Source: Neocallimastix lanati (nom. inval.)
Taxonomy: Eukaryota; Neocallimastigomycota; Neocallimastigomycetes; Neocallimastigales; Neocallimastigaceae
Length of the DNA stretch: 64,000 nt
NCBI GenBank assembly: GCA_016946835.1
Contig: JACVTC010000029.1
Span: 70,001 to 134,000 of the forward strand
Reading direction: 5' to 3'
In this document: one piece after another, positions 1 through 11,490 of the stretch
Position numbering within the stretch: position 1 is the stretch's first letter
How the letters are laid out: each line of letters opens with the position of its first letter
Made by a program: the position numbers and the translations under genes
The notes under the pieces: generated by a model
Told to the model about the DNA's origin: nothing
The model's input: the letters and a program-made list of their open reading frames with translations, nothing else
Database searches by the model: none

Positions 1-267
1 AATAAATATAAAATTAATTATTAATTTGATTTATTCAATTATTTCATTATTTAAAAAATATACAAAACAATTATTTTATTTATCTTTTTTTTTATTATTT
101 ATTTTTATTTATTTACATACTTACTATTCAAATATAAAATACTTTTTATTTACCTTTCTATTTATTTATTATTTCATATATATACCAATATATTTATTTT
201 ATTGTTTACTTATCTTTATTATGTACTATAATATTAAATAATTGATTTCTATTTTTCATTATTTTAG
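1..267 (+). other. Probable intron (3' part) upstream of the scaffoldin-like gene
   Basis: This stretch is almost pure A/T and pyrimidine-rich toward its end, closing with an acceptor-like TTTTCATTATTTTAG at 253-267. The reading frame of the following exon hits a stop at 239-241 and has no ATG between there and 335, so the start codon must lie on an earlier exon. Almost no usable GT donor is visible in 1-250, so the donor and first exon probably lie left of the window. This is inference from splice-site appearance. Confidence 0.45.
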
Positions 268-3200
268 ACTTCTTGGTTTAATTTTCATTGCAAATAATCT
301 AAAAGTAGAAGCTGCAGGTTCTGCGACTCTAACTGGTAAGGGTTCAAAATAAAGAATATATATTTTTTTATTAAATATGTTTTATATTAATATATATATA
401 TATATATCTTTTATTTTATGATATATCTAATATTTAAAATAAAAAAAATTAATAATTACTTTTTTTTATACAAAGCTCTTCCTGTATGTACAGCCCCTGT
501 TGATGAAAATGGTAATGAAATAAGTACTAAATCATGTGTAAAGAATGATGGTGCCGATTTAGGAGCAAGTTATTGTATTTTAAGTGATGGTTCTAAATTA
601 TATGAAAGTACGGCTACTTCGTGTAACGAAAAACAAGGTTTAAATGATGATGCCTTTTATGTATATAAATGTACAGCTACAGCATGTAATCCGGTAGATG
701 ATGTTAGTACTTTAGCAGATACTGATAGCGTATTATTGTATAAAAAAACTACTGCAGATGGATTGGCAATTTCAAATGTTGAATACTATTTGGATAGTAC
801 AAAAAATAGATTATTTAGTTGTACTTCTGGTGTTTGTTCCCTAGTCACTACGCCAGGTTATTACAAAAATGACAGTACAAAATCAAACGAAGACCAAGCA
901 CTCTTAATTAAAGTTGCTAGTAATAAAGATGCAACGGCTATCAGCGATGCAGCTTCTGGAAATGCTTATTTAGATGGAAGTTCATTTGCTTCTGGTAAAT
1001 ATAAAAAAGTTTTGGAATGTACTCAACCTGAAAATGGAAGTTTAGGCTGTGAAAATCCTTCTACTCTGGGAAAACTTTATGTAAATTCTGGAACAGAGGA
1101 TGGACTTAACGATGCCTTAATTGATTGTAGCACTACTGGGGAATGTAAAACGAAAACGGCTGTCGTCGGTTATTATGAAAATGGTGGAAGTGACGACACA
1201 AAACCATTGATTAAGTGTGAAGGCACAACATGTGAAGCGTCAACAGCAGAATCAACTGGTGGTATCTATTTAGATGCTAATACTACAGAAGATAATACTA
1301 CTTATACCAATTTAATTACATGTACAAGTGATACTTCTTGTTCTTCCGCTTCTGCTACAACAGGAAATTTTGTCAATGTGGCTGGTACAAATGATGATAA
1401 AAATACTCTTATTACTTGTAAAGAAGAAGGTTGTACTGTTGGAAATGGAGCTGTTGGAAATGTCTACATTAATAGTTCAACAGTTGATAAAACTGAGAAA
1501 CCAATTATTAAATGTGAGGAAAGTAGCGGTTGTGCAGCATCAGTAGCATCAGCTGGTATCTATTTAGATGCTAATACCAAAAATGATGATGAAACCTACA
1601 CCAATTTAATTACATGTTCTGAAACAACTACATGTTCTTCCGCTTCTACTACAACAGGAAATTATGTCAATGTGGCTAGTTCAGGTACCGATGGAAATAG
1701 TCTTATTACTTGTACAGAAACAGGTTGTACCGTTGGAAATGGAGCAACTGGTAATGTTTACATTAATAGTTCAACAGTTGATAAAACTGAGAAACCAATT
1801 ATTAAATGTGAGGAAAGTAGCGGTTGTGCAGCATCAGTAGCATCAGCTGGTATCTATTTAGATGCTAATACCAAAAATGAAGAAACCTATACTAATTTAA
1901 TTACATGTACCAATGCAACTACATGTTCTTCTGCTTCCACTACAACAGGAAATTATGTTAATGTGGCTGGTACAAATACAGAAGAAAATACACTTATTAC
2001 TTGTACAGAAACAGGTTGTACCGTTGGAAATGGAGCCGCTGGTGATGTCTACATTAATAGTTCAACAGTTGATAAAACTGAGAAACCAATTATTAAATGT
2101 GAGGAAAGTAGCGGTTGTGCAGCATCAGTAGCATCAGCTGGTATCTATTTAGATGCTAATACCAAAAATGAAGAAACCTATACCAATTTAATTACATGTT
2201 CTGAAACAACTACATGTTCTTCCGCTTCTGCTACAACAGGAAATTATGTCAATGTGGCTAGTTCAGGTACCGATGGAAATAGTCTTATTACTTGTACAGA
2301 AACAGGTTGTACTGTTGGAAATGGAGCAACTGGTAATGTTTACATTAATAGTTCAACAGTTGATAAAACTGAGAAACCAATTATTAAATGTGAGGAAAGT
2401 AGCGGTTGTGCAGCATCAGTAGCATCAGCTGGTATCTATTTAGATGCTAATACCAAAAATGATGATGAAACCTACATCAATTTAATTACATGTACAAGTG
2501 ATACTTCTTGTTCTTCCGCTTCTGCTACACCAGGAAATTATGTTAATGTGGCTGGTACAAATACAGATGAAAATACACTTATTACTTGTACAGAAACAGG
2601 TTGTACCGTTGGAAATGGAGAAGTTGGAAATGTCTACATTAATAGTTCAACAGTTGATAAAACTGAGAAACCAATTATTAAATGTGAGGAAAGTAGCGGT
2701 TGTGCAGCATCAGTAGCATCAGCTGGTATCTATTTAGATGCTAATACCAAAAATGATGATGAAACCTACATCAATTTAATTACATGTACAAGTGATACTT
2801 CTTGTTCTTCTGCTTCCACTACAACAGGAAATTATGTTAATGTGGCTGGTACAAATACAGATGAAAATACACTTATTACTTGTACAGAAACAGGTTGTAC
2901 CGTTAGAAATGGAGCCGCTGGTGATGTCTACATTAATAGTTCAATAGTTGATAAAACTGAGAAACCAATTATTAAATGTGAGGAAAGTAGCGGTTGTGCA
3001 GCATCAGTAGCATCAGCTGGTATCTATTTAGATGCTAATACCAAAAATGATGATGAAACCTACATCAATTTAATTACATGTACAAGTGATACTTCTTGTT
3101 CTTCCGCTTCTGCTACACCAGGAAATTATGTTAATGTGGCTGGTATAAATACAGATGAAAATACACTTATTACTTGTACAGAAACAGGTTGTACCGTTGG

Positions 3201-6200
3201 AAATGGAGAAGTTGGAAATGTCTACATTAATAGTTCAACGGTTGATAAAACCAGCAATCCAATCATTATATGTGATGAGAATAACGGTTGTGCAGCATCA
3301 GAAGCAGCAGAAAATGGCGGTATCTACTTAGACGCTAATACCAAAAATGGAGAAACCTATACCAATTTAATTACATGTACTGATAAAACTACATGTTCTT
3401 CCGCTTCTACTACAACAGGAAATTATGTCAATGTGGCTAGTTCAGGTACCGATGGAAATAGTCTTATTACTTGTACAGAATCAGGTTGTACTGTTGGAAA
3501 TGGAGCAACTGGTAATGTTTACATTAATAGTTCAACAGTTGATAAAACTGAGAAACCAATTATTAAATGTGAGGAAAGTAGCGGTTGTGCAGCATCAGTA
3601 GCATCAGCTGGTATCTACTTAGACGCTAATACCAAAAATGAAGAAACCTATACCAATTTAATTACATGTACCAATGCAACTACATGTTCTTCTGCTTCCA
3701 CTACAACAGGAAATTATGTCAATGTGGCTGGTACAGATGATGATGGAAACACTCTTATAACTTGTACAGAAACAGGTTGTACTGTTGGAAATGGTGAAGA
3801 TGGTGATTATTATATTAATTCAGGAGTCGATAAAGATGATAAACAATTAATAGTATGTAATTCAGGTTGTGTAGCTCAAGTAGTCAGCACAGAAGGTATT
3901 TATTTAGATGCTAATACTAAGGATGATGATGCAGAATCTCCAAAATATGAAAAACTCATTCTCTGTAAAGGCCCAGAGGATAGTATTGTATGTAATTCTG
4001 TCCTAAGTAACGCCACTACGGATAAATATCAATATTACTTGAATACAAGTGATTTGGCCGATGAAGCTGGAGCACCTCTCACTAAAGATCTTATTAAATG
4101 TTCAAAAGAAGATGATAAAGTGAAATGTGAAGCCGCCGATGGTGAAGCTGGAAAGGTTTACATAAATTCATTCGATCCATCTTCTGTAATATATTGTGTG
4201 GAAGGAGAAAAATGTGCTGTTAAGCCATCAACACCCGAAGAAAACAAACCACAATTCTACGTGAATGGTGGTGATGTCGTAGAAGGACTCAGTTATGACA
4301 TAATTAAATGTAGTCTTAAGAAAAGTAAATCTGAGGATGAAGGAATCGTTACTTGTGATGTTGCTAATGGTAAAGAAGGTGATGTCTATCTCAATGGTAA
4401 TTTTGTAACTGGAGAAGGTGAAGAAATAGGTGGTGATACTGAAAATCAATTAATTTTATGTTCAGCTAATGAATGTGTCAGTACTCAAGTTACACTTAGC
4501 GAAGAAGCTCCAGAGGAAGGAGATGCACAACAAGAATTGAAGAAAAGACAGGATGATCTTCAAGAAGCAGAACAAGAAACAGAACAAGAAGCAGGACAGA
4601 GTGCAGGACAAGAATCAGCAGCACCATCTCCAAAATATTATCTTAATTCAGGTAATGAAGGAAAAGACAAGTTTGCTGCTGCCCTTATTCAATGTGTAAA
4701 TGGAGATGACGATGTAGTGACCTGTGATCTCTACAAGGCTGATCAATATGAAGTCTATGTCAATGGTAATACCATCGATAATGAAAAGGTTCCATTGATT
4801 AAGTGTTCCAAGAATACATGTAGTAAGGTTGCCAGTGCTGCCACTGAAAATAGTAAAGAATATTATATCAATGCTGGAGATACTGAGGATTCCCCATTGA
4901 CCTACGACATTATTGAATGTGCCATTGATGGAGAAAAAGTTGTCTGTGCTGCTCTGGAAGAAATCAATGAAGGTGTCTATGTTAATACGAACTATTCTGA
5001 TTCCGGCGACAATAAACAATTAATTCAGTGTTCCTCTGATAATGGATGTGTTGGAATGGCCACTGCAGATAAGGGTGTTGAATACTTTGTAAATGCTGAA
5101 AGCACGGATTTGAACAATGCCATCATTTTCTGTTCCAATAAGAAGTGTGAAAAGCAGACTCCAGCAGATATTAACATCTATTACGTTGGTAAGGATAATG
5201 ACAATGTTAATGGTTTAATTGAATGTGTCGAAACCACAGAAGCGGAAACGACCAACGAAGATGCAACTAAAAACCAGGATGAAGCTATCCCTCCTGAAAA
5301 AAAGAGAGCTACTGAAAGTACTACAAAAAAATGTACCTTAAAATCCGCTTTTACCTCCCAAGGTTACTATTTGAATAGTGGCTACAACAAATCCGTGAAT
5401 CAAACCATCATTTGTGACTCCACTGATGGATGTAATACCGTGAAGGTTGATCTCGGTTACTATGTCAATGCTGGAAATGCTGATAAGCCAATTATCAAGT
5501 GTGAGAAGGAAGGAAGTGAATGTATTGAGGAAGCCAGCAAATCTTGTCCAGATCCAGCTAAGGCTGTTCCAGGTAACTACTGTTTTGAAGATAGTCAATT
5601 GAAGTTCTTCACGGTCAATAACAGTACTGCTATTGCTGCCTCTAAATCTGATGATACCTATGCCTTTGCTACCATTCCAAGTAACGGATTCCCAGGAATT
5701 AAGTCTGAGACTGGCTCCTTATTCAAGATTTCTCGTTACTTCATTAATCGCTTCTACCAAAGTGGTGTTATCATGATCGATAAGAATGGTAAGTTAGTCG
5801 ATTCTTTAGGTGGTGATACCTCAGATATCTCACTCTATGATTGTAATGATTCCACCAAGGTCTGTACTGAACGTCCAGGATGTACTTCCAACACCTACAT
5901 GTTTGATTCTGAAAATCGCAAGGCTGTCTTCTGTAATGACGGCAACTTGGAATATGCTATATTCACCGGTTATGTTGTCGATGGTAATCGTGTTACCAGT
6001 GGTACTAAACATCCATACATTATCCAATGTGAAAATGGTGAAAACTGTACCAGTTTCAAACCAAAGAGTTCCACCTATTATGAAAACAGTGGCTTTGACT
6101 CCACTTCTAACAGTTTAATTCAATGTAATAATAGTAATTGTATGACAGTAGCTGCTGATGTTGGTTATTATGTCGCTCACAGTCATATTGATAACAATGG

Positions 6201-8532
6201 TGTCATAAAATGTACTACGGCTACTAGCTGTTCCTACAGTCAAGTCAAGAATAAGGTTAAATATGTCAATGCAGGTTTTGATAAGAGAAATAATGCCATC
6301 ATTGAATGTAAGGGTGGAAAATGTAATGTTGCCAAAGCCAAATCTGGATACTACCTCACTCACACTAGTACTCTGTTGATTCAATGTACTAGTCCAACTT
6401 CCTGTTCTGAATTTACTCCAACTGTCAACTACTATGACAATGCCGATTCCTCAGAAAGTAGCAACACTATTATTAACTGTATCCAAAACAGTAATGTAGT
6501 CACTTGTTCCTCTGAAGCCACCAACAACGGTTTCTATATGTCTAGTTTATCAAATGTCTTAATTCGTTGTAAGGCCGGACATAAGTGTAAGACCATCACT
6601 GTCAAAAATGGTATCTTTAGAGGTGCCCTCAAGGGTCTCACCTCCAGTAAACGTTCCGATAATGTTCAAAATGTACATGGACGTGATGATGACGATTTAG
6701 AAGAAGATGGAAAGATGGTCAATTTGAGAGACAATAATGATGATGCCTATGGTATTATTCGTTGTGTTGCTGGTAAATGTGCTGCCCTTTCTGCCAGTGA
6801 ATTAGCAGCCATTCCAATGTGTGAATTTAACAACAACAAGTGTTACATTACTCTTGAATATGCCATGACTAAATCTGCAACCACTTCTATTGCTGCTGGT
6901 AACATCTGTACAAACAGTGATCGTTCCGTCTTCTACTTTGCTACGGATACTGTTGTTGTTAAGCCAAATGTCATTTCTGGTGTCACCTCCACCTATGTTT
7001 ACACCACTACTAACTCCAACTGTCTTGAAGTCAATGATTCCTACAATGATATGTACTTCACTGTCGGATCCAATATTTACACTCTTGACCAAGGTAGTGT
7101 CCTTCAATTCTACGAAACCGGTTACTACTTCCTCAATGTTGCTAAGAATACGCTTGTTAGTGGTAATGAAATCGATGCCTACAATGATGAAAATGTTAAA
7201 CTCTACCGCTGTAATGGAAGTAGCTGTAGTATCATTGATAAACCAGATGCCAACACTTACTATGCTGATGTCAACAAGAGAATCTTAAAGTACAATGTCA
7301 ATAATGATGTCTTCACCTTTGCCTATGAAAAGGACATCATCTGTATCTTTGCCAACAATAAGTGTACACCAAATGCTGATTTGAAGAACCAAGAATTCTG
7401 TATCACTTACAAGGGAGAAATTGTTCTCGCTACCACTGACATTAAGAACCGTGAAACTGGAGAATGTTATCGTGCTGGAACCATCAATAACTACATCTAC
7501 GGATACTCTCAACACCTCTATCACATGAACCAATTTTCAGCTGAAATGGTGGATCAAACCGGATTCTACATCATCAGTCTCTCCACCAATACTACTGTTG
7601 TCAGTAAGAACTACAAGAACAAGAACAATAGTATTGTTGTCTATGGATGTAATCTCTCCTCTTGTCGTATATATGAACCTGATGAAGACACCTACTATTA
7701 CGATGCTCAAGCAAGAAACATTTTAAGATACAAAGATGGTGTCTGGAGCTCTCCAAGCACTTCTGGTTATGCCTACATTGCCATTGATCCAACGAATACC
7801 TATGTCTACAAGTTTGTTAAGAAGGGTGATGAAATTATCATTCAAGGAAAAGCTAACTATGGATACTACTACACCATTGATAATGAAATGTATCACTGTG
7901 ATCAAGAGGATGGTGAATGTAAACCAATTGATGAAACCGGCTACTACTTCACTAATGCCGGAGAAGTATTCTCTTGTGTCCATGATTCTGAAGGATTGGA
8001 AGCTACCGAGTGTGTCAAACAAAACTGTGTCAGTGGACAATACTACTACATTGATGATGCCTACTACCGCTGTGAAGTAAGCTCTCTTCTTGTCCCTGTT
8101 GTTTCTCGTTACTGTTCCTACGATGATAACGTTGTTGTGAACTTCCCACTCGCCTTAACTGAAGAATTCCCAGACAAGATTAAGCAAGCCGTTGATGACA
8201 TTCAAAAGAATAACAACTCCACTGCCGTGGTTACTCGTCGTGGTAAGAACTACCTTGAAGCTGTTAGTGGAATCTTCACCAACTGTACTTACAATGTCGA
8301 AGAAACCAAATCTACCTTTGATCTTGTCTGTGTCAATAACTATGTCAGAATCGATGATGAAACAGATGAAGTCAAGATCTGTAACGTCGATCAACTCGGC
8401 TATGTCGAATGTATTGAAGATGAAGAAAATCCAGAGAAATGTAGTGTAAGTGGCACATTCCATGTTTGGAGTCAATCCATAATTTTAACTACTGTTCTAC
8501 TTATCTTCTCTCTAATAATGAATGCTTTTTAA
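268..8532 (+). CDS. ScaA-like fungal cellulosome scaffoldin (giant Cys-repeat surface protein), 5' partial
   Basis: Two visible exons, 268-335 and 476-8532, join in frame and give about 2,707 residues plus an upstream exon outside the window. Exon 268-335 encodes the hydrophobic core of a signal peptide (LLGLIFIANN, then VEAAGSATLT). The mature protein is a long series of roughly 30-35-aa modules of the pattern G-Y/I-Y-x-N/D ... LI-x-C ... C, rich in Asn, Ser, Thr and Cys, with many N-x-S/T sequons. The C-terminus (8473-8532) is a 20-residue hydrophobic tail after a Ser/Gly-rich stretch, fitting a GPI signal or membrane anchor. Known of the family: anaerobic-fungal scaffoldins are very large secreted anchored proteins of repeats that bind dockerin-bearing cellulases. 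That match is by recall of module style, not by a search. The alternative is a Cys-rich adhesin. Confidence 0.62.
336..475 (+). other. Intron in the scaffoldin-like gene
   Basis: The donor is GTAAGG at 336 and the acceptor is TACAAAG ending at 475. A CTAAT-type branch point lies near 428-432 and a T-run (460-468) precedes the acceptor. Splicing joins phase-1 G (335) to CT (476), giving an Ala codon and an unbroken frame from the signal peptide into ALPVCTAPV. Without splicing, the ATG at 418 would give an implausible Lys/Ile/Asn-rich N-terminus with no signal peptide, so 476 is preferred as the exon start over ATG 418. Confidence 0.75.
1261..3894 (+). repeat. About nine near-identical 285-300-bp tandem units inside the scaffoldin-like gene
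   Basis: Units begin with GGTATCTATTTAGATGCTAA (or near variants) at 1261, 1555, 1849, 2140, 2431, 2725, 3019, 3319, 3610 and 3895. Spacings are therefore 285-300 bp, all multiples of three. Each unit encodes three Cys-bearing modules (YLDANTK..., NYVNVA..., VYINSSTVDKT...). DNA identity between units is very high, including synonymous sites, while modules after about 3.9 kb are strongly diverged. Differences sort into recurring variants (TGTDGN vs NTDEN types). This implies recent unit expansion or gene conversion. Confidence 0.95.
4501..4635 (+). other. Charged E/Q-rich linker with dibasic site within the scaffoldin-like protein
   Basis: A cysteine-free, Glu/Gln-rich segment interrupts the module series (EEAPEEGDAQQELKKRQ..., then EAEQETEQEAGQSAGQES). 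It contains Lys-Lys-Arg at 4540-4548. Comparable non-modular linkers with dibasic residues occur at 5281-5330 (KKR at 5299-5307) and 6616-6750 (KR at 6649-6654, then an Asp-rich run). They divide the ectodomain into four blocks and look like flexible spacers or Kex2-type processing sites. Confidence 0.6.
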
Positions 8533-10718
8533 GGTCAAATGAAGCTTATTATATAATAAAAAGAGTACAAAAAATAAATTACAATACCATTAATTATAAA
8601 ATAAAACATCTACTTTTATATACAAATAATTATAAATATTTTTTTTAAAAAAATATACTTATTATAATAAGAAATATTTTAAATAATAAATCCTATTCTT
8701 AAAAATTTCTATTTTAATACTTTTTATTTAATATAATAAACAGTTCAACTTAATGAAAAATTATAATTAATTCTTTTGAATATATTTTATTAATTTACAG
8801 TTTTTATCAATCATTTTATGATATGATAAAAATTAAAGAAAAAATACAAAATAAAAGAGGGAAGAAGAAAAAAAAAATCTTAATAATGAAATATTAAATC
8901 AAATTTTAAATATTTTATTATTAAATAATTTTTTTTTTTTCAACTTTCCTCAAAAGTTCTATAAAAATATATTTTATATAGAAGATTCGTTTCAGAAATG
9001 AAAAAGTAAAAAAAATTAATTTTAATTTTTTTTAAATAAACAATCAATTTTATTTAATAAATTTTTTAAAGAAATGAAAGTTATTTCTTTAAATTATTTT
9101 TATTAAATAACTATATTATAATATAGAGATAAAAATATAATATTCATAAATTACTATTAAGAAATTCTTTAACATAAAACAAGAATTATATAGGTTCTTT
9201 GAAGAATTACTATTATAAATTTAAAATTTATTGTTTAACAAACTAATTTTATAAAAATTTCAGTTAATCATAATGAAACCACCATAAAAATATATTTTGA
9301 ATGGTTCTTGAAATCCATTGATTTAAAAAAAACATAATATAAATGAAAGTAACAATTGGAAAAGGAAAAGGTGTTATAACATATAATAAATTTTCTTTTC
9401 TAGAGTTTATTCAGTACTTCTTATCACTTTTCATGAAAGCAAGTATAAATACTCTTATAAAGGGGAAATATTTTTAAGCTTCTTTACAAATATAAAATTA
9501 TTTTATTTCAAATAAAATATATATAAATTTTTTTTTTTTTTTTATTTTAAAAATTTTATCTCATATAGGTAAAATTATTAATATTTCAAGTTCAATTTTT
9601 TTATAACATTTTAAATAATAATTAAAAAAAAAATAATTTTAAATGTGTAATATTCATTTTCTATCTATTAAATCAAAAAATATAATTATTTATAAATATT
9701 TTCATTATTCCATTATATGTAATCATTACAATATTCAAAATTTTTAATGAAACATTTCATTAATTCAATGAAAAATGTCTTTTTTTATTTATAAAAAAAG
9801 AAAATTATTCATTATTCATAATTAAGAAAAAAAAATATATATATACATACATACATACATATAGTTATTTATTATTCCATTTACAATTCTATAAATAGAA
9901 AAAATTATTTATGATATATCTTCATATTTATTAAAAAAAAAAAAAAAAAAAGACATATTTTTGTATCATTTTATTTTTATTATTTTTTATTATTTTTTTC
10001 ATAAAAAATAATATGAAACCTTTTAATTTTTCTATATATATATAAAATCATTTTGTTCTTTTTATTATTATATATACTAATGTATATAAATAATGATACC
10101 AATTTATAAATATTTATGCAATTAAATTATTAAAAAATTAATAAAAATTAATAAAATTATATATAATAATATTATAATTAAAAAAAATTAAAAAGTAAAT
10201 GTATAAATTATAATATAATATAAATTGTTGTAATAATTAAAATAATAATAATATAACTCTATTAAATTTCTTAATTTTTCAACATTTTATCATAGTGAAT
10301 AATCATTTTTATTTGAATTTTATTTTAAATAATTGTTAATTTATTAAATATTATATTTATTAAAATATAAAATTACTATTTACTATTAATTACTTAAAAT
10401 TTACTATTTAATATTAATTATTAAATATTAAATATATTTTATTATTTATTCTATTTTATATCTACTATTTAATGTATATGTATTATTAATTATTAATCTA
10501 TGTATTATTTATTTTTTCATTTATTATTGCTATTATATTTATTATTTATTAAACTTTTACATAAAAATTAAAATATTTTTCAGTATTGCAAATTAAATAT
10601 TGAGCCAGGTTCTCTATTGGTTGTTAATGGCCCTATGACCATTTTCTAGTTTTTCTTGGTAAAAGGTTTTTACGGAATATGATGATTAGGGTTACAGGAA
10701 GTCATGTCTCTCTTATAA
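8533..10718. other. AT-rich intergenic region, no gene seen
   Basis: This is 3' flank and spacer of the scaffoldin-like gene. AATAAA-like signals occur soon after the stop (around 8571). A short TACA microsatellite lies at 9844-9862, and poly(A) and poly(T) runs occur at 9529-9543 and 9934-9951. A small inverted repeat with ~11-bp arms (TTTAAAGAAAT/ATTTCTTTAAA) lies near 9064-9092. A TATAAATA-like box occurs near 9446. No coding pattern was seen on either strand. Confidence 0.6.
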
Positions 10719-10727
10719 TATATATTA

Positions 10728-11059
10728 GGGTGTGGGGCATTTCGCCAGGTTGCATTTCGCCATTTTTTGAAAGCATGTGGCATATTAAAAAAATGTGGCA
10801 TTTCGCCAAATTGAGAATTATTAAATAAATAAATAAATCAATAAATAAAATTAAATATTATTAATATCGCATAAAAACAATTTTAAAAAAAATATTTTGA
10901 ATTAATATTTATTTATTTATTCATTTATTTATATCAATACTCTACTTGTCGAAATGAAACCTGGCGATTAGCAACTTGGGGAAATGAAACATTTTAATAC
11001 TACGCCACTTGGCGAAATGCAACCTGGCGAAATGCAATTTGGGGAAATGCAACTCTCCC
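10728..11059. mobile_element. Short Mutator-like MITE with exact 9-bp target duplication
   Basis: The ends are inverted: left GGGTGTGGGGCATTTCGCC and right (reverse strand) GGGAGAGTTGCATTTCCCC. Subterminal GCATTTCGCC motifs are repeated inside both ends (10736-10808 and 10948-11050). The element is flanked by the 9-bp direct repeat TATATATTA at 10719-10727 and 11060-11068. A 9-bp duplication with a GGG...GCATTTCG terminus matches the Mutator-like elements further right in the window. It has no coding capacity. Confidence 0.85.
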
Positions 11060-11205
11060 TATATATTATTATTAGAAAAGATATTGTAATAAATGATAGG
11101 GTTGTACTAGTGGTCTATATTTAAGAGGGAATTACTAGCATTTGAATACATGATTTCATGTGTGCATGTAGATAAGATTCTACTTGTGATGTAGATATAT
11201 TCTAC

Positions 11206-11484
11206 TTAATTGCAATCTTTCTGATATTTACGAATTTGCTTGTACAATCTACATGGGTTAGGTTGTTTTGACCTCGCTTCAAAGATTAAGTTATGAACTG
11301 GGGAAGCACTCTGAGAAATTGTACAAGAAAAATTCTCAGCAATTATACACATGTCAGAGCGCCAATGTTCAGCACTCGGTAAGGCTGTCCAGAAGGGAAA
11401 ATATTTGTCTATATGGAAGTGTATGATTACCTCAATATTCCTACTGCCAATGAGAGGGGGTGGCTGAAACAAAGTGCAGTTCAC
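11206..11484 (-). CDS. Hypothetical 92-aa open frame in the GC-richer island
   Basis: An uninterrupted frame begins MNCTLFQPPPLIGSRNIEV and ends near ...RKYQKDCN. Its residue composition is balanced (Pro, Trp, Cys, His, Ser), unlike the Phe/Tyr/Ile/Asn peptides that random frames give in this genome. No domain is recognised. There is no signal peptide and no membrane segment. The GC-richer island makes a long chance frame more likely, so it may simply be a fragment of a decayed element. Confidence 0.25.
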   Translation of the reverse strand: MNCTLFQPPPLIGSRNIEVIIHFHIDKYFPFWTALPSAEHWRSDMCIIAENFSCTISQSASPVHNLIFEARSKQPNPCRLYKQIRKYQKDCN

Positions 11485-11490
11485 ACCGGA

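Larger units (their letters stand above)
10570..11490. other. GC-richer island of unknown origin, split by the MITE
   Basis: Base composition is clearly less A/T-biased than its surroundings at 10590-10720 and 11060-11490, with ordinary mixed sequence instead of A/T runs. The island continues across the MITE insertion once the MITE is removed. It starts with a GAGCCAGG... stretch that could be a relic LTR, but no partner or coding domain was recognised. It could be an old mobile element or transferred DNA. Confidence 0.4.

Noticed and set aside
26-241. 71-codon frame at the window start
   Set aside because: Begins with TTG, is pure A/T-type sequence, and lies in the probable intron before the signal-peptide exon.
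1328-2716. Three nearly identical 72-codon frames
   Set aside because: Frame-shifted shadows of the scaffoldin tandem units.
4228-8475. Several 60-130-codon antisense frames
   Set aside because: They mirror the scaffoldin-like coding strand and encode Ile/Thr/Ser-rich text without domains.
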